Origin: Diphasiastrum complanatum
Taxonomy: Eukaryota > Streptophyta > Lycopodiopsida > Lycopodiales > Lycopodiaceae
Reading direction: 5' to 3'
DNA length: 64,000 bases
Assembly (NCBI GenBank): GCA_029204225.1
Contig: CM055107.1
Coordinates: 51,353,227-51,417,226 of the forward strand
Each line of letters starts with the position of its first letter. Position 1 is the first letter of the stretch. Shown here piece after piece: positions 59,301 through 63,354 of this stretch. A program made the translations under genes and the position numbers. The notes beneath the pieces are model-generated. The model worked only from the letters and a program-made list of their open reading frames with translations. It ran no database searches and was not told the DNA's origin.

Positions 59301-59950
59301 CCTATCATTGTAATAATTGAGCGCTATACTTTGCGTGATCGTATCCCTTGACTCGGTTATTCTCATGAAGGCTTTTCTATTCTCTAGAAAATAAGAAGTG
59401 GCATGCAAGTAATCGAAGATGGGTCTTAGCTGAAAACATCCTCAAACAGCAACAAAATGCTTGGCAAATTGTACATGTTGGCAGTAATAGTTAGTACCTT
59501 TGCTGCCGCAGCATCAGCACCACTGAAATTGGGAATGCGATGGTGAACGGGGCGTGGCTCCCTGGCAATGCCCTCCGCCTCCAACAAGTCCCAAACGCGC
59601 TTGCGAATTGCCCATTTCCAAGCTCGGGGATCAACTGCCGAAGAAGAAGCACCTGCTGCCTGCTGCGCCATCCTAGCACGAGCCTGCGAGTCCAATCTCA
59701 ACCTCTCCGCCTCAAAAGCACCCACATCCATGCTCCCCCTACCCGCCCTCAATCCCCATCTCCAAGACGACGAAAAAGGAGAAGAAGAAGAATATGTGTG
59801 GCAAGGCGGACAAGACTTGAATAAGAAGAAGAAGAAGAGAGAAGAAGAAGAGTAGTGATCTGAAAGCGGAGGAGAGGGGAAGGGGAAGGCGGAGGGTGCG
59901 TGCACAAGACTAGCGTTGCTGCACCACGCCTGCGCCATCGTACCAACCAT
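15584..59950 (-). CDS. 5-formyltetrahydrofolate cyclo-ligase-like protein (COG0212/MTHFSD family), six exons over 44 kb
   Basis: Exons on the minus strand: 59498-59950, 38736-38826, 18287-18513, 16402-16477, 16168-16293, 15584-16032. Phases agree throughout, giving 473 aa from the ATG at 59950 or about 400 aa from the ATG at 59731. The first 70 residues are Ser/Phe-rich and could be an organelle transit peptide. The ligase-like fold starts at [15 protein letters not shown]. It runs through [21 protein letters not shown] and the nucleotide-loop motif [18 protein letters not shown], then [15 protein letters not shown] and [13 protein letters not shown]. The C-terminal ~90 residues look like an RRM-type fold, as in animal MTHFSD. 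Plant COG0212 has been linked to thiamine or folate metabolism; the reaction here is not shown. Introns 1 and 2 are about 20.7 and 20.2 kb and full of transposons. Intron 2 has a GC donor. Confidence 0.85.
16168..16293 (-). CDS. Exon 5 of the cyclo-ligase-like gene
   Basis: Encodes [20 protein letters not shown] and then [23 protein letters not shown]. The acceptor CTGCAG and donor GAAG|GTAGTA frame 126 nt. One-base and two-base phases match the neighbouring exons. Confidence 0.9.
16402..16477 (-). CDS. Exon 4 of the cyclo-ligase-like gene
   Basis: Encodes [20 protein letters not shown] and LIVTS. It completes the RLGKGEGF motif begun in exon 3. Borders are TTCAG|GGTTTT and ATCAG|GTAGC. Confidence 0.9.
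16478..18286 (-). other. Intron 3 of the cyclo-ligase-like gene
   Basis: 1,809 bp, AT-rich. No transposon terminus, coding similarity or RNA gene is recognised. Confidence 0.6.
18287..18513 (-). CDS. Exon 3 of the cyclo-ligase-like gene
   Basis: Encodes [35 protein letters not shown] and [20 protein letters not shown], ending at KGE. Acceptor ATCAG|GTGG, donor GAG|GTAGCC. It joins exon 2 in phase 1. Confidence 0.9.
18514..18805 (-). other. Intron 2, segment left of the hAT element
   Basis: AT-rich intron sequence with no recognised feature, ending at the hAT target duplication. Confidence 0.5.
18806..18813. repeat. hAT target-site duplication, left
   Basis: ATCTACGT, identical to 30120-30127. 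Confidence 0.9.
19520..21018 (-). pseudogene. hAT transposase, C-terminal part (dimerisation region)
   Basis: After the gypsy insertion the frame continues with [19 protein letters not shown], then a hAT dimerisation block resembling [15 protein letters not shown], then [17 protein letters not shown] (about 20560). It has a stop in [11 protein letters not shown] and a frameshift in the A-run at 20822-20833. A (CT)n tract interrupts the frame and gives an Arg-Glu run. An acidic tail (19520-20110) follows. Confidence 0.8.
20321..20392. repeat. (CT)n microsatellite, about 36 units
   Basis: A pure CT run inside the hAT transposase C-terminal coding region. In the transposase frame it would encode alternating Arg-Glu. 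Confidence 0.95.
21019..21376 (-). repeat. 3' LTR of gypsy B
   Basis: 358 bp. On the minus strand it begins TGTTACGAGCTCGTAAC, a palindromic start, and ends TAGGATCTATTACA. A polypurine tract (AAGGGGGAGGGAG on the minus strand, 21377-21389) precedes it. Confidence 0.95.
21388..23109 (-). CDS. gypsy B integrase with C-terminal chromodomain
   Basis: A 573-aa open frame. The HHCC zinc domain runs from [20 protein letters not shown] to CQKCQVNK. The DDE core shows [11 protein letters not shown], a central DRDSKFTG, then [20 protein letters not shown]. The C terminus reads [20 protein letters not shown] then [15 protein letters not shown], a chromodomain typical of chromoviruses, used to target histone marks. 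This piece is uninterrupted although the element as a whole is broken. Confidence 0.95.
   Translation of the reverse strand: MSIRYRRGKFNTVADALSIMPMINELSFTQIRNELLESLKGKCQHDAFFSTIWNSVQNRQLQTPEPVPGAGASSSKNTAASVEDDEESEYASSDDVEDSEPVLPKQTPVVEGQLTQGFKWKQYSIQDEYLLYRDRVCVPNSEDYRQQVLYECHDNPSAGHPGIQKTYELLRRQFFWPSMKKDVHQYVTSCQKCQVNKVERLKAGGLLQPLEIPAGKWESISMDFIVGLPKTQKGIDAIWVTVDRLTKMAHFIPTKITVRAPELERLFVDGLFKLYGLPSGIVSDRDSKFTGNFWRAVFHHLHTKLNMSTTDHPQTDGQTERVNQVLEDMVRAYFSKKQTNWEEYLSILEFAYNSTKHSATGYSRFMLMYGFQPRSPTTVGFKQEKVEAVRNFLEDLKQMIEHAKRSMRKSQDRARHYADPHRRDVQFSTGEKVYLRVPVDSKTLKSGVCAKLSPRYCGSFTISRRLGEVTYELELPHNSKVFPVFHVSQLRKALTRSDNLVGDNVLVLPLDPQQPPHEPEEILDSRETQTRHTLYREYLVKWNDQPVENATWERGSVLRKIFPDFVLEDQDGS
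23119..24746 (-). pseudogene. gypsy B reverse transcriptase and RNase H
   Basis: The protease end ([15 protein letters not shown]) is followed by [59 protein letters not shown] and catalytic [11 protein letters not shown]. RNase H has [17 protein letters not shown], where Tyr replaces the usual Asp of ETDAS, and [10 protein letters not shown] frameshift near 24160 and a break near 23530-23566 interrupt it. Confidence 0.9.
24692..26160 (-). pseudogene. gypsy B gag and protease start
   Basis: Starts [19 protein letters not shown] at 26160. A coiled, acidic N terminus is followed by the Retrotrans_gag capsid region ([36 protein letters not shown]). One frameshift lies near 25540; the frame resumes with [13 protein letters not shown]-like knuckle is damaged ([15 protein letters not shown], last Cys missing), whereas the copy at 31920 keeps it as CPKGP. 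The protease active-site region reads [10 protein letters not shown]. The frame ends at TAA after LGIQGYQD. Confidence 0.9.
27063..27420 (-). repeat. 5' LTR of gypsy B
   Basis: 358 bp, near-identical to 21019-21376. On the minus strand it is followed by CTGGTATCAGAGCC, the initiator-Met primer-binding site (27048-27061). Confidence 0.95.
27440..29250 (-). pseudogene. hAT transposase, N-terminal and central part (BED, DUF659)
   Basis: Minus-strand order: a BED-type zinc finger ([22 protein letters not shown], then LPCAHMP) near 29240-29120; a long Pro/Arg/Gln-rich linker (28400-29050); then DUF659 with [20 protein letters not shown] and [15 protein letters not shown] near 28100-28370. Downstream come [18 protein letters not shown] (about 27890) and [20 protein letters not shown] (27700), which belong to the catalytic fold. 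At least two frameshifts or stops separate these blocks. The remaining C terminus lies on the other side of the nested gypsy. Confidence 0.85.
30120..30127. repeat. hAT target-site duplication, right
   Basis: ATCTACGT, identical to 18806-18813. Confidence 0.9.
30128..30381. other. Intron 2 between hAT and the small hAT-type element
   Basis: Short AT-rich intron stretch. No feature is recognised. Confidence 0.4.
30757..31114 (+). repeat. 5' LTR of gypsy B2
   Basis: 358-bp LTR of the gypsy B family, plus orientation. It is followed by the initiator-Met primer-binding site TGGTATCAGAGCC at 31116-31128. No 3' LTR remains. Confidence 0.95.
31920..33401 (+). CDS. gypsy B2 gag, intact (493 aa)
   Basis: Full-length gag with the start of protease: [19 protein letters not shown], capsid region [20 protein letters not shown], intact zinc knuckle [15 protein letters not shown] (CX2CX4HX4C), and [20 protein letters not shown]. 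It is the unbroken version of the gag at 24692-26160. The frame ends at TAA after IQGYQD, between the two protease motifs, exactly as in gypsy B. Confidence 0.9.
   Translation: MTTPQGPDQPQERGFDELETEALAYRKGKEPMEVEEQEQFAEELDELVTKEQFLQLVTEVDELKLALANFKYSVDESFAELKSLILNSAKGSLPSTSQLSPSPLPSVSGETLRSHPSVFKDLKPPTFNGEEKDRNADILQTFLSKWKNIHALKQTPDHLQAIEASLSLGPMAYKWWLNLQETGQTPRSWKAFEEAFLREFLPENELDRAWEAWERTVMDKSLIQYISQYREAILKIKNMDDYQKIKGFVRGLKDEYKVEVRRNSPATLEQALRYAQIYDDSVGRKKARQQPLSEQPSQKDFQFKKKFLKRKKEDKFKGEAPQKRPSLIQPLKLDDFEKAKQERLCFVCMGKGHTVRQCPKGPFTKKDKKDKKQVHLVQTVCFPSDSAASEIKVYHEDHEHCCQLTSAMLARPFSFGPHDLVRMHGKVGNQSVRVMVDDGATHNFINHTLVKKLKLPEVPSQHRYIVSLAKGENKKIWETMVSKLNLGIQGYQD
33402..33978 (+). pseudogene. 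gypsy B2 protease end and truncated RT
   Basis: [20 protein letters not shown] and [16 protein letters not shown] are followed by a stop near 33681, then [16 protein letters not shown] and [17 protein letters not shown] stops there at the junction with the hAT-type right end; the catalytic half, RNase H and integrase are absent. Confidence 0.9.
34039..35390 (-). repeat. Trp-rich repetitive segment (relative of the element F spacer)
   Basis: Read on the minus strand, 35097-35360 encodes [24 protein letters not shown] and [19 protein letters not shown]. This closely matches the peptides encoded at 56.4-56.6 and 57.1-57.2 kb in element F. Further left the same type of wording continues with stops. 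No known domain is recognised. It abuts a degraded gypsy RT near 35390. Confidence 0.6.
35391..37920 (-). pseudogene. Degraded Ty3/gypsy element E
   Basis: Minus-strand order: gag start [19 protein letters not shown] (37887), capsid pieces ([20 protein letters not shown], then [19 protein letters not shown] at 37310), protease end [20 protein letters not shown] (about 36640), the FNDVFP-type linker (35790), and RT start resembling KDGGIRLC near 35540. Many stops are present, and no LTRs were identified. It is interrupted at 35869-36524 by a small hAT-type element. Its RT breaks off where the Trp-rich segment begins. Confidence 0.75.
35869..36524. mobile_element. Non-autonomous hAT-type element N2
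   Basis: 656 bp, flanked by GTTATAAC at 35861-35868 and 36525-36532. Inverted ends start CATAGTTGCAC, followed by related GCATTTCTG and GTTTCGGAAA blocks. The interior shares GAGTTGGAAGGCCAAGTCAT and CCGTTGGGGGGCGTTG with element N1. It contains no coding capacity. Confidence 0.8.
37921..38735 (-). other. Intron 2, segment beside exon 2
   Basis: Intron sequence. 37921-38240 may be the leader of gypsy E. Nothing else is recognised. The intron starts at 38735 with the GC dinucleotide. Confidence 0.4.
38736..38826 (-). CDS. Exon 2 of the cyclo-ligase-like gene
   Basis: 91 nt encoding [20 protein letters not shown] and [10 protein letters not shown] plus one base. VKVNPD.PQ..VR is a family signature, and it fits between GADAAAAK of exon 1 and [12 protein letters not shown] of exon 3. 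The acceptor is TTGTCAG|G. The donor reads AGAG|GCAAGA, a GC-AG intron with the usual AG|GCAAG context. It lies about 20 kb from both neighbours. Confidence 0.9.
38827..39422 (-). other. Intron 1, left segment with a dispersed 33-bp repeat
   Basis: CAATGGTCATCTATGCTACC followed by AATGGTTATTGT occurs near 39166 and again near 39272. No gene is seen. Confidence 0.5.
39423..39802 (-). repeat. 3' LTR of gypsy C
   Basis: 380 bp, minus orientation, starting AGTTACGGACTACAGG. A GGGAG-ending purine tract lies just inside the element. Confidence 0.85.
39879..41435 (-). pseudogene. gypsy C integrase and chromodomain
   Basis: The zinc domain runs from [20 protein letters not shown] to [10 protein letters not shown]. 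The DDE core has [14 protein letters not shown], a central aspartate ([11 protein letters not shown]) and [13 protein letters not shown]. The C-terminal chromodomain reads [19 protein letters not shown]. One amber stop (E*CG, where element D has EQCA) near 40870 interrupts it. The long overlapping frame at 39575-40930 is a shadow. Confidence 0.9.
41478..43590 (-). CDS. gypsy C protease, reverse transcriptase and RNase H
   Basis: A zinc knuckle ([15 protein letters not shown], about 43500) is followed by an aspartic protease with [10 protein letters not shown] (about 43195) and [15 protein letters not shown] follows with [36 protein letters not shown] and catalytic [12 protein letters not shown]; RNase H reads [15 protein letters not shown] and TDHQSLRYL. 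The frame from 43148 to 41478 is open (556 aa), one of the best-preserved pol genes here. An oddity is [10 protein letters not shown] where [10 protein letters not shown] is usual. Confidence 0.85.
43798..44215 (+). repeat. 5' LTR of gypsy D
   Basis: 418 bp, AGTTATGG..CGTAACT. A TATA-like GGCTATAAGTAGGG lies near 44053. The primer-binding site TGGTATCAGAGC follows at 44216-44227. Confidence 0.85.
44228..44837 (+). repeat. gypsy D leader with CCAGCGC motifs
   Basis: A pyrimidine-rich untranslated leader with recurring CTG(C/T)CCAGCG elements (near 44350, 44391, 44498 and 44745). The same motif is expanded into a tandem array in element F. Confidence 0.6.
44838..45896 (+). pseudogene. gypsy D gag
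   Basis: 352-aa frame; the likely gag start is [17 protein letters not shown] at 44892. The capsid region includes [38 protein letters not shown] and [24 protein letters not shown] follows FADLQ, just before the zinc knuckle [17 protein letters not shown], which stays in the same frame. Element C has a sense codon there, so this is a mutation. Confidence 0.9.
45897..49033 (+). pseudogene. gypsy D pol (protease, RT, RNase H, integrase core)
   Basis: The protease shows [14 protein letters not shown] and [15 protein letters not shown] shows [20 protein letters not shown], then a frameshift near 47030 within KIDLR, then MPFGVTN-like [17 protein letters not shown] and [12 protein letters not shown]. 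RNase H shows [16 protein letters not shown]. Integrase zinc domain is followed by amber stops near 48359 and 48427; the core resumes with [26 protein letters not shown] and [14 protein letters not shown]. It ends in the fused LTR tail at [12 protein letters not shown]. Confidence 0.9.
49168..49547 (-). repeat. 5' LTR of gypsy C
   Basis: 380 bp, the counterpart of 39423-39802. The primer-binding site that should follow it on the minus strand is deleted. Confidence 0.85.
49548..50745 (-). pseudogene. Ty3/gypsy remnant G (gag end and protease)
   Basis: On the minus strand, gag pieces [20 protein letters not shown] (about 50430) and [12 protein letters not shown], a basic linker, then protease LQLLRAA-like text and [20 protein letters not shown] (about 49830). 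It ends where element C inserted at 49547. No RT of this remnant is found beyond C. 50500-50745 is probably more of the same gag, with stops. Confidence 0.7.
50990..52751 (-). pseudogene. Ty3/gypsy remnant H (RNase H, integrase, chromodomain)
   Basis: RNase H starts PYVLETDAS at the junction with element F and includes [15 protein letters not shown]. Integrase (51356-52279) is open for 307 aa: [60 protein letters not shown] and [15 protein letters not shown] chromodomain-like stretch ([15 protein letters not shown]) lies near 51030. Upstream RT is not recognisable. A short continuation (KINPDP) lies across element F at 58445. Confidence 0.85.
52752..53124 (+). repeat. 5' LTR of gypsy F
   Basis: 373 bp, AGTTATGGACTTGG..CTTGTAACT, with a TATA-like GGGTATAAGTAGG at 52987. 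TGGTATCAGAGC follows at 53125-53136. Confidence 0.9.
53145..53860 (+). repeat. Tandem repeats in the gypsy F leader
   Basis: About nine diverging units of 65-90 bp, each built on GCAGATTGGTGGAGGCTGTC then CAGCGCCCTACCACC. The first three start at 53145, 53216 and 53281. They lie between the primer-binding site and gag, where packaging and dimerisation signals normally sit. Confidence 0.85.
54190..54960 (+). pseudogene. gypsy F gag
   Basis: Starts [20 protein letters not shown]. The capsid region includes [20 protein letters not shown] and [20 protein letters not shown]. One TAG occurs at [11 protein letters not shown], where D has [12 protein letters not shown]. After ELIS the frame jumps straight to [20 protein letters not shown], the protease-RT linker. 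The zinc knuckle and protease are therefore deleted. Confidence 0.85.
54969..57580 (+). other. Trp-rich repetitive coding-like segment of element F
   Basis: After the protease-linker piece (to about 55050) comes an open 286-aa frame (54969-55829) and an overlapping 373-aa frame (55778-56899) with no recognised domain. They are rich in Trp, His, Phe and Cys. A 658-bp tandem duplication (56174-56831, 56832 to about 57465) repeats [20 protein letters not shown] and RSFWMSFSA-type text. The peptide blocks [20 protein letters not shown] and [19 protein letters not shown] occur twice here and once at 35.1-35.4 kb. A captured gene, an extra ORF or expanded repeat are all possible. Confidence 0.6.
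57581..57854 (+). pseudogene. gypsy F integrase tail with chromodomain
   Basis: [20 protein letters not shown], then [19 protein letters not shown] and [14 protein letters not shown]. This matches the C terminus of element C and shows that F derives from a full chromodomain gypsy. Confidence 0.9.
58072..58444 (+). repeat. 3' LTR of gypsy F
   Basis: 373 bp, matching 52752-53124. It is preceded by the purine tract GCAGGGGAG. Confidence 0.9.
58445..59497 (-). other. Intron 1, right segment
   Basis: The first ~60 bp on the minus strand (KINPDP) continue gypsy H RNase H. The rest is intron sequence with no recognised gene, up to the donor at 59497. Confidence 0.45.
59498..59950 (-). CDS. Exon 1 of the cyclo-ligase-like gene
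   Basis: Encodes the N terminus and the start of the ligase-like domain: [18 protein letters not shown], then [20 protein letters not shown], ending AAAG|GTACTA in phase 0. In-frame ATGs lie at 59950, 59938 and 59731. The upstream ones add a Ser/Phe-rich, acid-poor leader that resembles an organelle transit peptide; the last gives [13 protein letters not shown] directly. GC content is higher than in the surrounding intron, as usual for a first exon. Confidence 0.85.
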
Positions 59951-60629
59951 TAAAAGTGTTGTATAAAAGCTCACTACTTACAACCATAAAACATTTGTAA
60001 GTTTTGGAATTTGGCATTTGGCCTTGATGGATTCTTATCATGTGGTGTGCCGACTAGAACGTTCCAAAGTTGAAGGCGTAGGAAAGGAGAGGCCGTTTGC
60101 AATAGAAACTAGCAAGTAGTTTGTTGATCCTTTTTTTTGGAAGTGTTGTTCGTAAAAAAGCAACACATGTTCTATTCTCACAATAGCAGAAAATCAGGGC
60201 ATGTCTTCATGTCACAAGAAGGAGCATTTTGCAATGATTAGTTTGCAGGAGAGGTGAAAGGATTTTGCATGCAGTTGTATCAACAGTTTCACAATCAAAA
60301 CTGACTCTACCAGAAGTGCTGCAGATCAAAGAGATTTACAAAATCACAATACTCGAAGTTTTTCAGGGTTTCTAAAATCCAGAGATCACTAGTACAGGAT
60401 TTTTTGTTGCAGAAGAATTGGATTGAAGCGTTGGTACATCAGAGGAGCTCGCAGCTGTTGCCTTTTCTCTGGTCTTCAAGCTTCCCAAGCAATCATTTTC
60501 GACAGGTTTTAGGGCGCCTTTGGCTGCAGGCAAGCTTGTCAGTGGTAGAGGCTACCTTGAGAAGTACTTCCCGTCGTATTTAGAAGAATAGGGTGTACCG
60601 TACCGACTGCAACTACCTAAAGAAGATCT
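59951..60629 (-). promoter_or_regulatory. Probable promoter region of the cyclo-ligase-like gene
   Basis: About 680 bp between the start codon and the telomeric array. No clear TATA box or other gene is seen, so the assignment rests on position only. Confidence 0.35.
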
Positions 60630-60840
60630 CCCTAAACCCTAAACCCTAAACCCTAAACCCTAAACCCTAAACCCTAAACCCTAAACCCTAAACCCTAAAC
60701 CCTAAACCCTAAACCCTAAACCCTAAACCCTTAACCCTAAACCCTAAACCCTAAACCCTAAACCCTAAACCCTAAACCCTAAACCCTAAACCCTAAACCC
60801 TAAACCCTAAACCCTAAACCCTAAACCCTAAACCCTAAAC
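60630..60840. repeat. Interstitial telomeric array (CCCTAAA)n, about 30 units
   Basis: Nearly pure CCCTAAA units with one CCCTTAA variant near 60726. C-strand orientation on the plus strand, as at a left chromosome end. Confidence 0.98.
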
Positions 60841-61921
60841 CATCTGCCCTCTCACGAGAGGACCGGTCGTGCGTCCCTCGACATCTTGCCCAGTACGCGA
60901 TGAGTGAACATGGCTGATCGGCTGGAAAGGAGCGCCACGTCCTAACCAACGCGGATCGCACTTCCCCGGCCCTCGGCATCTCATTGACGAAAACGGTTGG
61001 ACGACTTTCTCCTGCCGGGACCATCGTGGAGGTTGTGCCGGAACGCAATGCGAAGTTGGCTGATACAAGAATGTTGGGAGGTTTCGACGAAGCCTTGGTT
61101 GCGGAAGCGGGCACGCTGCGTGCGTCCCGTGACTGTCCTCGGTGAATGTCGGGGCCTCGCCTTCGGACACGTTCCGGGACCCCTTTGCGCTGGCGCCGAT
61201 GGCGCCGGATGCAAGGCTCGGGTCCCGTTTCTGACTCCGTGAGGGCACCGGATCGGAATAGTCGGAGCGTGAGCGCCGCTCCCTGGCGCGGCATGGGCCG
61301 CCCAGGCGCAGCGCCATCGCGGCAGGTGATGGCCGACGGCGTGCTAGCGCTGGAACCAGCGCATGCCCGCCCCGCCATCCCTCGCCAAATGGTTTTGAGC
61401 ACCACGTTCCCGCTCGGGAACATCGAGCTGAGACCCTCTCCCGCGGGTGAAGCCCATGGCATATCGGGAAAAGTTGGGAGATCAGCGAATGTCCTTCGGG
61501 ACTCGCATCCGCGCTCCTATGGCCGCTACTTCAGCTTTCGGGCTGATGTCAGCTGTGCTAGAAGGAGCGCTCCTCGGGCCCCGCTCCCTTGGCTTTGTCG
61601 TGTCGGAAATCGCCGTGCAGGATGTTGGGATAGCACACCGGGCCGCATAGCTTCGGCTTATCTGATGCTTCGGCGGTCGGCGCCAGGTCGTTGGTTAGGC
61701 GCTCCAGAGGAGGAGGCCTTCGATCGACCCTGGCACCGTCGCGCTCGTTCGTCGAGAGTCGTTGCGCATGCGCTCCCAAGATTGCAGTCCCCCTCCCCTG
61801 TTGTCGGGCTTCCAACGTCCAAGGCCCGTCGTGCAAACTGTTGGATCGTCGCTCCAAGGTGCGCTTGGACCCACCTGGCGCTCGTTTTCCGCGAGTTCGA
61901 GCTCGTTGTGCAGGTCGCTGG
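60841..61921. other. GC-rich spacer between telomeric arrays
   Basis: About 1,080 bp, visibly more GC-rich than all neighbours. Frames on both strands (for example 61146-61940) run long because of the composition and end in telomere-encoded residues. No protein, rRNA or organelle gene is recognised. It may be subtelomeric or rDNA-spacer sequence. Confidence 0.6.
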
Positions 61922-62468
61922 TTTAGGGTTTAGGGTTTAGGGTTTAGGGTTTAGGGTTTAGGGTTTAGGGTTTAGGGTTTAGGGTTTAGGGTTGAGGGTT
62001 GAGGGTTTAGGGTTTAGGGTTTAGGGTTTAGGGTTTAGGGTTTAGGGTTTAGGGTTTAGGGTTTAGGGTTTAGGGTTTAGGGTTTAGGGTTTAGGGTTTA
62101 GGGTTTAGGGTTTAGGGTTTAGGGTTTAGGGTTTAGGGTTTAGGGTTTAGGGTTTAGGGTTTAGGGTTTAGGGTTTAGGGTTTAGGGTTTAGGGTTTAGG
62201 GTTTAGGGTTTAGGGTTTAGGGTTTAGGGTTGAAGGGTTTAGGGTTTAGGGTTTAGGGTTTAGGGTTTAGGGTTTAGGGTTTAGGGTTGAAGGGTTTAGG
62301 GTTTAGGGTTTAGGGTTTAGGGTTTAGGGTTTAGGGTTTAGGGTTTAGGGTTTAGGGTTTAGGGTTTAGGGTTTAGGGTTTAGGGTTTAGGGTTTAGGGT
62401 TTAGGGTTTAGGGTTTAGGGTTTAGGGTTTAGGGTTTAGGGTTTAGGGTTTAGGGTTTAGGGTTTAGG
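61922..62468. repeat. Interstitial telomeric array (TTTAGGG)n, about 78 units
   Basis: Nearly pure TTTAGGG with a few variants (GGGTTGAGGG near 61990; GGGTTGAAGGG near 62228 and 62287). G-strand orientation, opposite to the array at 60630, so the two arrays face outward from the spacer. Confidence 0.98.
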
Positions 62469-62723
<255 letters not shown>

Positions 62724-62773
62724 TAGAGAGAAGAGACACTTTTGCACACAAATGAAGGGAAAGTACTGATCAA

Positions 62774-62821
62774 TAGCAAAGCCAGACTAGTTTCGCTCGT
62801 GAGAGCTCATCAGTGGCGCTA
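62774..62821 (-). ncRNA. Minimal type I hammerhead ribozyme
   Basis: Read 5' to 3' on the minus strand. Stem I outer 5' arm UAGC (62821-62818) pairs with GCUA (62777-62774); inner arm GCCA (62817-62814) pairs with UGGC (62784-62781), with a UUU bulge. The core CUGAUGA is at 62813-62807. Stem II GCUC/GAGC (62806-62803, 62798-62795) closes a UCAC loop. Core GAAA is at 62794-62791. A two-pair stem III closes on UA, and GUC puts cleavage after 62785. All conserved core bases are present. Very short stem III type I hammerheads are known from Penelope-like retroelements, and an RT of that type lies upstream on the same strand. Confidence 0.85.
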
Positions 62822-63354
62822 AGGAAGAGGTGGACAGACCCCACACTCTCCAAAAGTACTAACTACAAGTGAGAGCAAAAGTGAGCCAAGGTATGGCTTT
62901 TATACTAGAAGAAATGGAATAATCCCTGAGCATATGCTTCCAAGGGTCCAAAGTGCTAGTAGGCTAAAGTGCAGGTAGGGCTAAAGTGCTAGTAGGCTAA
63001 AGTGCAAGTAGGGCTAAAAATGACCGTTTGGGCTTAAAAAGTGACCGACGGAAATAACCGTTAGATCGAATGTAGCCGACGGAGCATGAGAAGCACAAAC
63101 TGCAGAAATAGCTAATTTTTTCAAATTTTTCTAAGACTAGCAGTACCAACCAATGCCGATGATGCAGAAAAAACTGCTAAAAATAGGCATGGGGCAAAAA
63201 TAGCTAAACTACCTGAAAAAGCAGTAAAACCCCGAGCTAATGCTTCAAGGGGTGAAGATTACAATGGAAAGAGTAAAACCCTGAGCAAATGCTTCGAAGG
63301 GTGAACAATACATAGTAAAACCTCGAGCCAATGCTCCGAGGGTGAGGAAGTACA
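62822..63354 (-). repeat. 3' region of the Penelope-like element with hairpin repeats
   Basis: Contains a 33-bp tandem duplication near 62950-63015 (AAAGTGCTAGTAGGCTAAAG unit). It also has three copies of a hairpin-forming motif (63229, 63275, 63316), with a fourth near 62922: CCC(C/T)GAGC.AATGCT..AGGG. No reading frame is conserved. Confidence 0.6.

Noticed and set aside
61146-61940. 264-aa frame in the GC-rich spacer
   Set aside because: Long frames occur on both strands there because of GC content, the frame ends in telomere-repeat residues, and no motif is recognisable.
62950-63015. Regular short repeats as a CRISPR-like array
   Set aside because: Only two 33-bp tandem units without unique spacers, in a plant nuclear context.
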